DNA from: Rhizobium esperanzae
GTDB lineage: Bacteria > Pseudomonadota > Alphaproteobacteria > Rhizobiales > Rhizobiaceae
Length of the DNA: 64,000 nt
Assembly (NCBI RefSeq): GCF_002204185.1
Contig: NZ_MXPU01000012.1
Coordinates: 124,001 to 188,000, forward strand
Reading direction: 5' to 3'
Both the position numbers and the translations under genes were made by a program. The notes under the pieces are model-generated. The model was not told the DNA's origin. It did no database searches and was given only the letters and a program-made list of their open reading frames with translations. Below are positions 1-7,856 of this stretch, in pieces (within the stretch, counting starts at the first letter, position 1; every line of letters begins with the position of its first letter).

Positions 1-757
1 TGGAGGCGACCTCCGACCAGCGTTTCGCGCTGACCTGCTTCTCTCTTGCCATACCCGCCCCTCCGGAAAGCGGATGAGACTGGCGTGGCGCGGCATCGAA
101 AACCGCGAGCACACGTCTTGCCAGCGCCGCAAAGATCTCCGGGCGCGTGTGGTCGCGCGGCTCGACCAACAACGACAGGATCTCGCCGCGCTGGCTCGGA
201 AATGGCGCCCAGTCGCAGCTCAAGCCCGTCAGGTCAGGCCGCATCGCATAACGGCCGGGTTTCACCAGAAAGCGGCCATTCTTGATCTGCTGCTCCGCCC
301 ATTTGAGCCCGCCTCCGGCAAACATCGCATAGGTCGCGCTCTCGGAAGCGGCGTAGCGCGCGATCCTGACGTCGCGCCCATTGGCACGGATTTCGCCGAC
401 GGTGACGAGCCCGACACGCAGGTCGAGATGAAGCTCGGCTTTGGCGAAGCCCGCGACGTCACGCAAGGCCGAGGTCGCCGCCATGATGCCATTCGCCGGC
501 AAGGCGAAGGCTGCTCCGTCTCCGCGAAACACGAAGGGAAAATTGAACGAACCCCAGACATTGCCGAGGGCGGCGATGATCGATGCGCCGGCATAATTGA
601 CGTCTTCATAGCGTCCCGATCGGATCGCCGCGGTTGAGCTGACGACATCGGTGATGCCGATCAGCCAATCGTCAGGCAACGGCTCGTAGACATCGGGATC
701 GAGGACATGCGAAAACTCGTCATAGGCCCGGCGCGGCTCCGCGTGGCTGTTGCTCAT
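1..757 (-). CDS. DUF3095 family protein, cyclase-like (3' end outside window)
   Basis: The reading frame is open from the ATG at 757 to the left edge, so at least 252 residues are present and the C-terminus is missing. The sequence matches my memory of the DUF3095 family. It resembles a divergent class III nucleotide cyclase domain: residues about 31-36 read ITDVVSST, in the place of the first metal-binding Asp, and further on FRGDGAAF resembles the second metal-site GDG motif, followed by an LRVGLVTVGE strand like the 'lriGi..G' strand of cyclases. No signal peptide or membrane segment is visible, so it is probably cytoplasmic. The gene lies downstream of ohr in the same orientation, separated by a hairpin, so co-transcription is unlikely. 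Catalytic activity is not established for this family; the cyclase link is my inference. Confidence 0.75.
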   Translation of the reverse strand, partial: MSNSHAEPRRAYDEFSHVLDPDVYEPLPDDWLIGITDVVSSTAAIRSGRYEDVNYAGASIIAALGNVWGSFNFPFVFRGDGAAFALPANGIMAATSALRDVAGFAKAELHLDLRVGLVTVGEIRANGRDVRIARYAASESATYAMFAGGGLKWAEQQIKNGRFLVKPGRYAMRPDLTGLSCDWAPFPSQRGEILSLLVEPRDHTRPEIFAALARRVLAVFDAAPRQSHPLSGGAGMAREKQVSAKRWSEVAS

Positions 758-797
758 AGCATGTTCTCCGGATCGGCAGGTTTGGCTGCTGGCTCAG

Positions 798-832
798 AAG
801 CGGGTCTGCCGCCGATCGGCAGACCCCCGCTT
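798..832 (-). terminator. Hairpin after ohr, probable terminator
   Basis: AAGCGG-GTCTGCCG pairs with CGGCAGAC-CC-CCGCTT around a 5-nt loop, a stem of about 14 bp with a two-base bulge. It lies between the end of ohr and the start of the DUF3095 gene, both on the minus strand. Only a short T stretch follows on the minus strand, so termination is plausible but not certain. Confidence 0.5.
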
Positions 833-864
833 GAAGGTGACGGCGCGAAGTCCGCCCTTTCCGT

Positions 865-1260
865 TCAGATAAGCTTGGTTTCGACGTCGATATTGCCGTG
901 GACCGCCTTGGAGTAAGGGCAGATGTCATGGGCCGCCTCGATCAGTTCCTGTGCAATCTCACGGTCGATGTCAGCAAGGCTGACATTGAGCCGTGCACGC
1001 AGGAAGTAGGAGCCGTTATCGCCGTTGAGCGTAATTTCGGCATCGACCTCGGGACCGGCCGGCAAGGTGATCTTCCGCTGTGCGGCGGCGAGCTCGATGG
1101 CACCGATATAGCAGGCCGACCAGGCGGCCCCGAACAGGTTTTCGGCCGCCGGATGCGGCTGCGGCAGCTTGATATCGAGCGTACCGTCGCTGCTGCGTGC
1201 ATAGCCGTTGCGACCACCGGCGATGTGGGTCTTGCCGGCGAAAAGAAGCTTCTCAGTCAT
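865..1260 (-). CDS. ohr: Organic hydroperoxide resistance protein, Ohr/OsmC family
   Basis: Ohr is a thiol peroxidase that reduces organic and lipid hydroperoxides in the cytoplasm, recycled through lipoylated proteins. This small protein has the two family cysteines: the peroxidatic Cys in the WSACYIGA stretch and the resolving Cys in DICPYSKAVHGN near the C-terminus. Length is normal for the family. I prefer the start at 1260 because AAGGAT lies 6-8 nt upstream; the ATG at 1266 is almost on top of that ribosome site. The upstream region carries two near-perfect palindromes (1295-1311 and 1352-1366), fitting control by a MarR-type repressor such as OhrR, but no ohrR gene is adjacent. Family assignment is firm. 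Confidence 0.95.
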   Translation of the reverse strand: MTEKLLFAGKTHIAGGRNGYARSSDGTLDIKLPQPHPAAENLFGAAWSACYIGAIELAAAQRKITLPAGPEVDAEITLNGDNGSYFLRARLNVSLADIDREIAQELIEAAHDICPYSKAVHGNIDVETKLI

Positions 1261-1294
1261 TGTCATATCCTTTCGGTCTGATGATTTTTAACGT

Positions 1295-1311
1295 ATCCGA
1301 TTAAATCGGAT
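1295..1311. promoter_or_regulatory. Palindromic operator 1 upstream of ohr
   Basis: ATCCGATT-A-AATCGGAT is a perfect 8-bp inverted repeat with one central base, 35 bp upstream of the ohr start. A nearly identical site follows 56 bp away. Palindromes of this size upstream of ohr are usually OhrR (MarR family) operators; binding here is inferred. Confidence 0.7.
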
Positions 1312-1351
1312 GCGCTCTAATAGGCTAAACCGAATTTGATGTCAACATCAT

Positions 1352-1366
1352 TCCGATTTAATCGGA
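1352..1366. promoter_or_regulatory. Palindromic operator 2 between ohr and methyltransferase
   Basis: TCCGATT-T-AATCGGA is a 7-bp inverted repeat with the same core as the site at 1295-1311; the centres are 56 bp apart. It sits in the divergent region between ohr and the methyltransferase at 1508, so it could act on either promoter. Confidence 0.6.
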
Positions 1367-1507
1367 TACGATTTATCTTGCCGGAAGATTTGAGACGTCC
1401 GCGCAGGCAGGCTGGACCGGTTGCGCACTCACGTCTTGTCCGGGAAGGAGGCCGCCTATAGGCTTGCCTCGAGGCTCGGGGCTTCACGAGGAAGACGGAG
1501 AGTTGAG

Positions 1508-2305
1508 ATGTCCTCCATAACCGAAGGCAATGCGAGACAATATGGCGACAGCCGCAAGCTCGCCGCCCGCGCCAGGCTCCATACCGAATATACCATCGCC
1601 GAAACGGGCTGGTTTCCGTGGGTTGCCGCGCAGCTGCCTTTGAGACCGGCAGATCGCGTCCTCGACATCGGCTGCGGGCCGGCATGGTTCTGGGCGGCAA
1701 CGGCGGATCTGCTGCCGGAGAATCTGCACCTGACGCTCGCCGACCTTTCGTCAGGCATGGTCGACGAGGCCGTGGCGCGCTGCGGCGCACTGCGCTTCGG
1801 CTCCGTTCGAGGCTGCCGGGCCGATGCTGCCGCACTTCCCTTCGAAGACGGCGCCTTTGATCTCGTGATCGCCATGCATATGCTCTATCACCTGCCCGAC
1901 CCCGCCACCGGAATCGCGGAGATGGCGAGGGTACTGAAACCGGGTGGCTTTCTCGCAGTCACCACCAACGGCATCGGCAATATGCGCGAGATCTATCGCC
2001 TGACGACCGTCTTCGGCAGCGCGCCGACCGATCCGGCCGCCGTAGCCTTTGGATATGACGCCGCCGAGCAAATGATGCGGACGCAATTCGGTAACGTCGC
2101 CATGTCGCAATATCCGGCGAGCATGCGGATCACCGAGCCCGAGGATGTCTTCCTAGCCCTGACCTCCTATCCGCCCGGCGAAGGCGCCGGCGAGTCTCAG
2201 CTCAGCGGTTTCCGCCGGGCGATCAACGAAGCCTTCAGGGACGGCAGCGGCGCGCTCGATGTCAGCAAGGAGACTGGGCTGTTCCTCAGTAGGATGACGG
2301 CCTGA
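1508..2305 (+). CDS. Class I SAM-dependent methyltransferase
   Basis: The 265-residue protein has the Rossmann-type SAM-binding motif I (VLDIGCGPAWF, about residue 48), an acidic end of beta-2 (LTLADLSSGM), motif II around DLVIAMHMLYHLPDP and the post-motif stretch ARVLKPGGFLAVTTNG. It belongs to the Methyltransf_11/25 type, which covers ubiquinone, small-molecule and unknown methyl acceptors, so the substrate cannot be named. The frame is open further upstream, but the ATG at 1508 has a good GGAGAG ribosome site. It is divergent from ohr, across the operator pair. Confidence 0.85.
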   Translation: MSSITEGNARQYGDSRKLAARARLHTEYTIAETGWFPWVAAQLPLRPADRVLDIGCGPAWFWAATADLLPENLHLTLADLSSGMVDEAVARCGALRFGSVRGCRADAAALPFEDGAFDLVIAMHMLYHLPDPATGIAEMARVLKPGGFLAVTTNGIGNMREIYRLTTVFGSAPTDPAAVAFGYDAAEQMMRTQFGNVAMSQYPASMRITEPEDVFLALTSYPPGEGAGESQLSGFRRAINEAFRDGSGALDVSKETGLFLSRMTA

Positions 2306-2534
2306 TCGGATCGCCGCCTTTCAGGAACGCGGCCGGCCGAGATCGCCGAGAGATAGTGCCGGCGGTGAGCGCAAAGAATTCCCGGAGATTGCCTATCACG
2401 TGGCAACCGCCTCCACGCCCGAACGCATGTCGAGGAAGAAATCGACGAGAGGACGCGGCGCCTGAAGTTGAAGCAGAGAGCGAGGCCTGCGGCCGATTCC
2501 TGAGCAGCGCTTTCGCCGTCCACCGAAGCGGCGC

Positions 2535-2882
2535 TCAGACCTTCTCTTTTTTCCTGGTCTTTTCTTTCGGCTCGACCGGTACATCGGGCGTCGGCGCCAG
2601 TAGCTTGCGCAGCGATGCGATCTTGTCCTTCACCAGCGGCCGGAAGCGCGTCGCACGATAGGGCATGTCCGCGGCGCCGTAGCCTGCCGGCCCGTCATCG
2701 TTGCCGCGATGGATTTCCGCGAGCTTCACCCCGATGAATGTGCCATCGACATAATGGGTATATTCGCCAACCCAGCGGATCGTATAGATCTCGCCCTTGC
2801 GGATGAGCTGGTCGATGCTGACATGCTTGAAGGTATCGTTGATGCAGACGACCTTCTGGCCGACATGGAATTCATAGCTCAT
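2535..2882 (-). CDS. Conserved hypothetical protein, 115 aa
   Basis: A small, soluble, charged protein. The N-terminal 45 residues (FHVGQKVVCINDTF, then KGEIYTIRWVGEY) look like a small beta-barrel or SH3-like fold, and the C-terminus is a basic Lys/Glu-rich tail (PKEKTRKKEKV). It starts at an ATG with GGAAAG nearby. Codon use is that of the host. I know no function for it. The 229 bases between this gene and the methyltransferase hold no gene I can support. Confidence 0.7.
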   Translation of the reverse strand: MSYEFHVGQKVVCINDTFKHVSIDQLIRKGEIYTIRWVGEYTHYVDGTFIGVKLAEIHRGNDDGPAGYGAADMPYRATRFRPLVKDKIASLRKLLAPTPDVPVEPKEKTRKKEKV

Positions 2883-2997
2883 GGATCAGACTTTCCAATA
2901 GCAATCCGCCTCGCCGGTCCATAGCGCGTCCGGCGGCCGGGATGAACCCCTTTCTTGGGACAGGGCCTAATTGCCGCACCGGCAGCCGCGCCCTCGC

Positions 2998-4326
2998 CTA
3001 GTCGCAATAGACCTTGCCGCTCTTGCGGGAGCGCAGATCGAAGTGGAAGTGGTTCCAGTGTTCCGGGTTGCTGCCCGGCCCGAGCACCGTGTTGAAATAG
3101 CGGCAGCTATCGGTGCGTACCGCCTTCAGCAGCCGGCCCTCGCGATAGGAGAACAGGCCCTTTTTGCGCACGTCGATCGCGTGGCCGTTCTTCAGCACGA
3201 ACTTGCCGACATCGATGGCATTGCCGCGGGCATGTTCCGACATCGGATTATATCTCTGCCGGCTGTTGTTCATGCGCCGGCAGGAATAGCCGCCGAGCGG
3301 CTGGATCGTCTTGATGCCGCTCCAGTAGCGAAAGCGGGCCGACGGCGCCAACTCGTTCTTCACCCACTTGGCGAAGGCGAGCGTCACCTGGCAATTCAGC
3401 GTCACCGCCGGCTGCACGCCGATATTGCCGGAAAGGCCCTTCAGCGAGACCGGATAGGGGACTTGGCAGGCCGGCCCTTGCGAGATCGGCGGCTTCTCGT
3501 CGAAAAGCACGCCCATGCGCTTCAGTTCGCGCCGGCAGGCGAGCTCGGAAGCCGGCATGACGCTCGGGTCGACCGGTGCGGCGGGCTGGCTCATCATCGG
3601 GCTGTTCGGCCGGAGCATCGCGACTTCTTCGCTCTCGTCCTCTTCGGGAACGCGGGCCGGCTCCAAGACAGGGCGGCCGTCATTCCAAGCGGGAGCTCGG
3701 CTCATCTCGGCTTGCGCTGCCGGTTGCGGCATTGCCCGTGGCGCCGACTGGCGCATTGGCTGATTGATCTGAGCCGGATTATCGGTGCCGATGCCGTCAA
3801 CGACCGGTTCGCTGGCGTTGCCCTCGGCGATCTGCTGCTGCTGTTCCTGCGCCAGCCCGACGACCGGTTCGGCCCCGAGCTCTTCATCCATGTTGACGCC
3901 GCCGGATGGGACGGCGAGGTTCTGCGTGCCGCCCCAGTTGCCGTTCGGCTGGCCTGCCGCAAGCGCCTCGTCGCTGTCGATCATCGGCAGCTTCCGGCTC
4001 TGAGATTCCGGCGCCGCCAGCGTCTGCGGCGCCTGTGCCGCGTGCCCGGTGCCGGCAAGGTTCGGCGTATCGAGATAATCGACCGAGCCCTGACTGCTGC
4101 CGACAGGCCCGCCGGAGACAGGATAGGAGGCCTGAGTTTCCGCCGGCGCAAGGCGCTCCGCCCGCGCCATACGCGCGGCACCGCGAGATGGTGAAATCGA
4201 ACTGACCCGGGTGCCGTTGTCGACATTGGCCGGCGGCACCAGCCCATCGCTGATCGAACAGGTGGTCAGCGCCGCCGAGAGCAGCACGGACAGGAAGGCT
4301 CGCCGCGGAAAGGAAACAAACGCCAT
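2998..4326 (-). CDS. Extensin-like C-terminal domain lipoprotein
   Basis: The protein has 442 residues. The chosen start at 4326 gives a clean lipoprotein signal (FLSVLLSAALTTC), so it should be anchored in the envelope. The middle (about residues 30-260) is low-complexity, rich in Pro, Ala, Gln and Glu, probably a disordered linker. The last 180 residues form the extensin-like C-terminal domain (PF06904): paired Cys residues, HARGNAIDVGKF and HWNHFHFDL. Those His/Asp motifs resemble the zinc site of LAS-type peptidoglycan peptidases, so a role in cell-wall processing is plausible but not shown. It lies downstream of a chemoreceptor gene with a terminator between, so it is probably its own unit. 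Confidence 0.88.
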   Translation of the reverse strand: MAFVSFPRRAFLSVLLSAALTTCSISDGLVPPANVDNGTRVSSISPSRGAARMARAERLAPAETQASYPVSGGPVGSSQGSVDYLDTPNLAGTGHAAQAPQTLAAPESQSRKLPMIDSDEALAAGQPNGNWGGTQNLAVPSGGVNMDEELGAEPVVGLAQEQQQQIAEGNASEPVVDGIGTDNPAQINQPMRQSAPRAMPQPAAQAEMSRAPAWNDGRPVLEPARVPEEDESEEVAMLRPNSPMMSQPAAPVDPSVMPASELACRRELKRMGVLFDEKPPISQGPACQVPYPVSLKGLSGNIGVQPAVTLNCQVTLAFAKWVKNELAPSARFRYWSGIKTIQPLGGYSCRRMNNSRQRYNPMSEHARGNAIDVGKFVLKNGHAIDVRKKGLFSYREGRLLKAVRTDSCRYFNTVLGPGSNPEHWNHFHFDLRSRKSGKVYCD

Positions 4327-4441
4327 ACTCTTATCGCTTCCATGGGCCGGCCGCAGAGTGACCGAAAAAACTCGGTCCAATTTTAATTAAAAACGGTGAA
4401 TGAAAACTTACCGGCATAATCTGAAGGCGGTGGGAATTGAA

Positions 4442-4463
4442 AAAGGCCGGTCGCCCGGCCTTT
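4442..4463 (-). terminator. Rho-independent terminator of the chemoreceptor gene
   Basis: AAAGGCCGG and CCGGCCTTT form a 9-bp perfect stem with a 4-nt loop. On the minus strand it is followed by TTC after the stem's own T run, immediately downstream of the stop at 4479. Confidence 0.8.
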
Positions 4464-4478
4464 GATCTTTGCTGTTTT

Positions 4479-6299
4479 TCACGCTGCCCGTGTGTAGCGG
4501 GTCTCGGTCGGCCGCCCAGCCTCGCGCAGGCGGAAATTCGCAAGCAGCGACTTTAACTGGGTGCTTTCGTCGGCGAGCGTGCGGCTGGCCGCCGTCGTCT
4601 CCTCGACCATCGCAGCGTTCTGCTGCGTCATCTGGTCCATGTGATTGACGGAGCTGTTGATCTCGTTGAGCCCCGTCGACTGCTCGCGCGCCGCCGTCGC
4701 GATCGAGGCGACATGGTCGTTCACCTGGTTGACCAGCGCTTCGATCTCCAGCAGCGCGTCACCCGTCGAGCGCACCAGCGCAACCCCGCCCTCGACTTCC
4801 GCAGCCGACCGGCTGATCAGTTCCTTGATCTCCTTGGCCGCATTGGCGGAACGCTGGGCAAGTTCGCGCACTTCCTGGGCGACGACGGCGAAGCCGCGGC
4901 CCGCCTCGCCGGCCCGCGCAGCCTCGACGCCGGCGTTCAGCGCCAGCAGATTCGTCTGGAAGGCGATCTCATCGATAACAGAGATGATCTGGTTGATGCG
5001 GCTCGAGGATTCCTCGATCCGGCCCATCGCGGTCACGGCGTTGCGGACGATGTCGCCGGAGCGGCCGGCGCTCGCTTTGGTTTCGGCCACCATCTCACGC
5101 GCCTCGTTCGCCCGCTCGGATGCGGTCTTGACCGTCGCGGTGATTTCGTCGAGCGCTGCGGCCGTTTCTTCGAGTGCGGCCGCCTGCTGCTCCGTGCGCT
5201 TCGACAGATTACCGGTGGCCTCGCTGATGTCGGACGCGCTGTCGTTGACGACGCGGCTCGATTCGGCGATCGCATGGATGACGCCGTTCAGCGCATCGAC
5301 GGCGGCGTTGAAGTCGCTGCGCAGTTTCGCGTAGTCGTCACCGATATCGCCGATCGAAACGGTCAGATCGCCGCTTGCAAGCTTCTCCAGGCCGACACCG
5401 AGCGCCTGCATCGCATGGCTCTGCCGCTCGGAAGCCGAGCGCAGGCTCGCCTCGTTGCCACGGCGCTCGTCCTCGATCTGGCGCTGCCTTTCGTCTTCGC
5501 GCCCGCGCAATGCGCTACGCTCGTCGACGGAGTCGCGCAGAACCAGCAGCGCCTTGGCCATCTGGCCGATCTCGTCGCGACGGTCAGCGCCGGCGATCTC
5601 GACCGATGCTTCCTCGGCGGCAATCGCATTCATCGCCGTCTTCAGTCGGGCAATCGGCGCCGTCACACTGCGGACGATGGCATAGGCGATCGCGATGGTG
5701 GCGGCCGCGCCAAGCAGGCAGAGCGCTGCAGCCCAGACCGCATTCTGGCGATAGAGCGCCGCCAGGTCATCGGCATAGACGCCGGTGCCGACGATCCAGC
5801 CCCAGGGCTCGAAACCGGCGACATAGGAATATTTCAGCACCGGCTCATCAGCGCCCGGCTTCGGCCAGTAATAATCAACGAAGCCCTTGCCGTCCTTCTT
5901 CACCTTGTCGACGAACTCGACGAACAGGAACTTGCCGGTCGGGTCCTTCATCTGGGAGATATCGGTGCCGTTCAGTTGCGGCTTGATCGGGTGCATCACC
6001 ATGGCGGGGCGCATATCGTTGATCCAGAAATAGCCGTCGGCGCCGTAGCGCATGGCGCCGATCACGTCCTTGGCGGCCGCCTGCGCCTGCTCGCGGGTCA
6101 TCGTACCCGCCTGTTCCATCTTGTAATATTTGTCGAAAATGCCGAGCGCCGTCGCCTCCATCTTCTCCAGCCCGGCCTTCCGCTCCGCTTCCAGCTCAGA
6201 ATAGGAATAGTTCAGAAAGAAGACCATCGTCGCCGCGAGCACGGCAAGCGTGAAGCCGACGAGGCAGTAAAGACGGGTGGAAATCTTGACGTTACGCAT
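4479..6299 (-). CDS. Methyl-accepting chemotaxis protein with single Cache sensor
   Basis: A 606-residue inner-membrane chemoreceptor that passes ligand information to CheA/CheW. Order of parts: TM1 (about 10-30), periplasmic sCache_2-type sensor (about 35-185, with GADGYFWINDM and GWIVGTGVYADD), TM2 (about 190-212), HAMP (about 213-265), a second HAMP-like region (about 305-355), then the cytoplasmic signalling domain with the conserved hairpin tip IDEIAFQTNLLALNAGVEAAR. sCache_2 sensors often bind small organic acids; the ligand is unknown here. There is no C-terminal CheR-docking pentapeptide. It is a stand-alone gene, with a terminator behind it and 272 bp of non-coding DNA in front. Confidence 0.95.
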   Translation of the reverse strand: MRNVKISTRLYCLVGFTLAVLAATMVFFLNYSYSELEAERKAGLEKMEATALGIFDKYYKMEQAGTMTREQAQAAAKDVIGAMRYGADGYFWINDMRPAMVMHPIKPQLNGTDISQMKDPTGKFLFVEFVDKVKKDGKGFVDYYWPKPGADEPVLKYSYVAGFEPWGWIVGTGVYADDLAALYRQNAVWAAALCLLGAAATIAIAYAIVRSVTAPIARLKTAMNAIAAEEASVEIAGADRRDEIGQMAKALLVLRDSVDERSALRGREDERQRQIEDERRGNEASLRSASERQSHAMQALGVGLEKLASGDLTVSIGDIGDDYAKLRSDFNAAVDALNGVIHAIAESSRVVNDSASDISEATGNLSKRTEQQAAALEETAAALDEITATVKTASERANEAREMVAETKASAGRSGDIVRNAVTAMGRIEESSSRINQIISVIDEIAFQTNLLALNAGVEAARAGEAGRGFAVVAQEVRELAQRSANAAKEIKELISRSAAEVEGGVALVRSTGDALLEIEALVNQVNDHVASIATAAREQSTGLNEINSSVNHMDQMTQQNAAMVEETTAASRTLADESTQLKSLLANFRLREAGRPTETRYTRAA

Positions 6300-6571
6300 G
6301 AGGGTTCCCGGCGATTCTTGGATATGAGACCGCTTTCATTGTGAACCGCCGGAATTACTGGAGCGTAAAGCTTTATTAGAAGGCGGTTAAATAACGTAAG
6401 GTGAAGTGTCGGTTGCAAATCCAGCCAGCTGAAATCGAATGAGATTTCAGCTCGATGACGGCCGCGATATTTGCACCGTCGCCTTCGCTTGCACCGAAAG
6501 GGATTGGTCCACGCAACGAGTTCGCCTAACGTGGCTGCAGAATCGTAACACCCAGCCTGAGGGAACCTTCC

Positions 6572-6958
6572 ATGACCGACGCCGCCAAGCCGAAAGGCGA
6601 ACTGACGCTGCGCACGCTCGCGATGCCGGGCGATGCCAATCCGGCCGGCGATATTTTCGGCGGCTGGGTCATGGCACAGATGGACCTTGCCTCCGGTATT
6701 CGTGCCGCCGAGCGCGCCAAAGGCCGCGTCGTCACCGCCGCCGTCAAGGAAATGGCCTTCGAGCTGCCGGTCAAAATCGGCGACACGCTGTCGGTCTATA
6801 CCGATATCGACCGCGTCGGTCGCACCTCGATTACGCTGATTGTCGAAGCCTGGGCGCACCGCTCGCGTTACGCAAAGATGGAAAAGGTCACCGCCGCCAC
6901 CTTCATCATGGTGGCACTCGACGAAGAGGGCAAGCCCAAGCAAGTCCCCGAGGAGTGA
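6572..6958 (+). CDS. yciA: Acyl-CoA thioesterase, YciA type
   Basis: A 128-residue hotdog-fold thioesterase that hydrolyses acyl-CoA to free acid and CoA. The motif GDANPAGDIFGGWVMAQMD carries the catalytic Asp and helix typical of the YciA/BACH group, and length matches that family. The ATG follows a GAGGGA ribosome site. The next gene starts only 18 bp after the stop, so the two are probably co-transcribed. Confidence 0.9.
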   Translation: MTDAAKPKGELTLRTLAMPGDANPAGDIFGGWVMAQMDLASGIRAAERAKGRVVTAAVKEMAFELPVKIGDTLSVYTDIDRVGRTSITLIVEAWAHRSRYAKMEKVTAATFIMVALDEEGKPKQVPEE

Positions 6959-6976
6959 CAGGCCGGGATCGACACC

Positions 6977-7564
6977 ATGGAAACGGTCAGCTCGCCGGAG
7001 GTCTTCCTTCATATCAAGGTGGTGATGGGCATGGTCATCAGCCTTTCGCTCGCGAGGCTGTTGACCGGCGTTGCCGGCATCGTCCAACATCCGGCCAAGG
7101 CGCGGGTCTATGTCGTCCATCTCGGCTGGGCGCTGTCCCTGTTCCTCTTCATCATCCATATCTGGTGGTGGGAATACCGCCTGCAGGCCGTGCCCGTCAT
7201 CGGCTTCGGCATCTATCTCTTCCTCGTCTGCTTCTGCAGCCTGTTCTTCCTGCTCTGCGCCCTGCTCTTCCCGGCGAGCCTCGATGAATATGGCGGCTAC
7301 GAGGAATATTTCATTTCGCGGCGTAAATGGTTCTTCGGCGTCCTCGGCCTGATCTACGCCGTCGATATCCTCGACACGGCGATCAAAGGTCCGGAGCGCA
7401 TCCTCTCGCTCGGCTGGGAATATCCCGCCCGCAATATCGTCTACATCCTGCTCTGCGCCCTCGCCGCCTGGACCGCGAACCGCCGCTTCCACACAATCTT
7501 CGTCATCGCCAACCTGCTCTACCAGGTGAGCTTCATCTTCAGGCTTTATGATGTATTGGAGTGA
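6977..7564 (+). CDS. Integral membrane protein of unknown function
   Basis: 195 residues with about five hydrophobic segments: residues about 12-35, 45-65, 72-98, 118-135 and 150-190. There is one conserved-looking charged loop (EYGGYEEYFISRRKW). No domain is recognised. It is 18 bp behind the acyl-CoA thioesterase and probably in the same transcript, which is the only clue to function. Confidence 0.75.
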   Translation: METVSSPEVFLHIKVVMGMVISLSLARLLTGVAGIVQHPAKARVYVVHLGWALSLFLFIIHIWWWEYRLQAVPVIGFGIYLFLVCFCSLFFLLCALLFPASLDEYGGYEEYFISRRKWFFGVLGLIYAVDILDTAIKGPERILSLGWEYPARNIVYILLCALAAWTANRRFHTIFVIANLLYQVSFIFRLYDVLE

Positions 7565-7694
7565 GGCCCCGTCCGGCGCAGCGGGAGCAATCGATCCGAT
7601 GAATCGATTGCAGGGCCGAACGCCCTGAGCGAAAGCGAAGGGCCGGGCAGCGGCAAATTCTCAAACCTTGTTGGAAGGTCGCGCCCTCTCTCCA

Positions 7695-7835
7695 GCCTCA
7701 TCTGAGGTGCCCCCCAGGGGCCTCGAAGGACGGGGCTGGCCTCCGCTTCGCCGAGTGCGGATGCTGCCGTGACGCCAAGCCACCCGCCCCCGTGGTTCGA
7801 GACGGCCCTTCGGGCTCCTCACCATGAGGGCTGGT
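7695..7835. repeat. Mosaic intergenic hairpin element
   Basis: CCTCA/TGAGG, a CCCCC/GGGG hairpin and then CCTCGAAGGACGGGGC follow in that order, and a TTCGAGACGGCCC and CACCATGAGGGCT segment lies at 7797-7831. The same building blocks recur near 15649, 19530, 30240, 55924, 60286 and 60990, always between genes. This fits the dispersed intergenic mosaic elements (RIME-like) known in Rhizobium. It fills the gap between the membrane protein and the DUF1501 gene. Confidence 0.7.
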
Positions 7836-7856
7836 CGTCGTGCAGTCCCGCCCCTC

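Noticed and set aside
2971..4194. Long plus-strand open frame (407 codons)
   Set aside because: Antisense to the extensin-like gene; open only because of GC-rich codon positions. The minus frame has a signal peptide and a known domain.
4641..6344. Long plus-strand open frame (567 codons)
   Set aside because: Antisense to the chemoreceptor gene; no recognisable domain.
6212..7492. Minus-strand open frame (426 codons)
   Set aside because: Antisense to the thioesterase and membrane protein, both supported by motifs and spacing.
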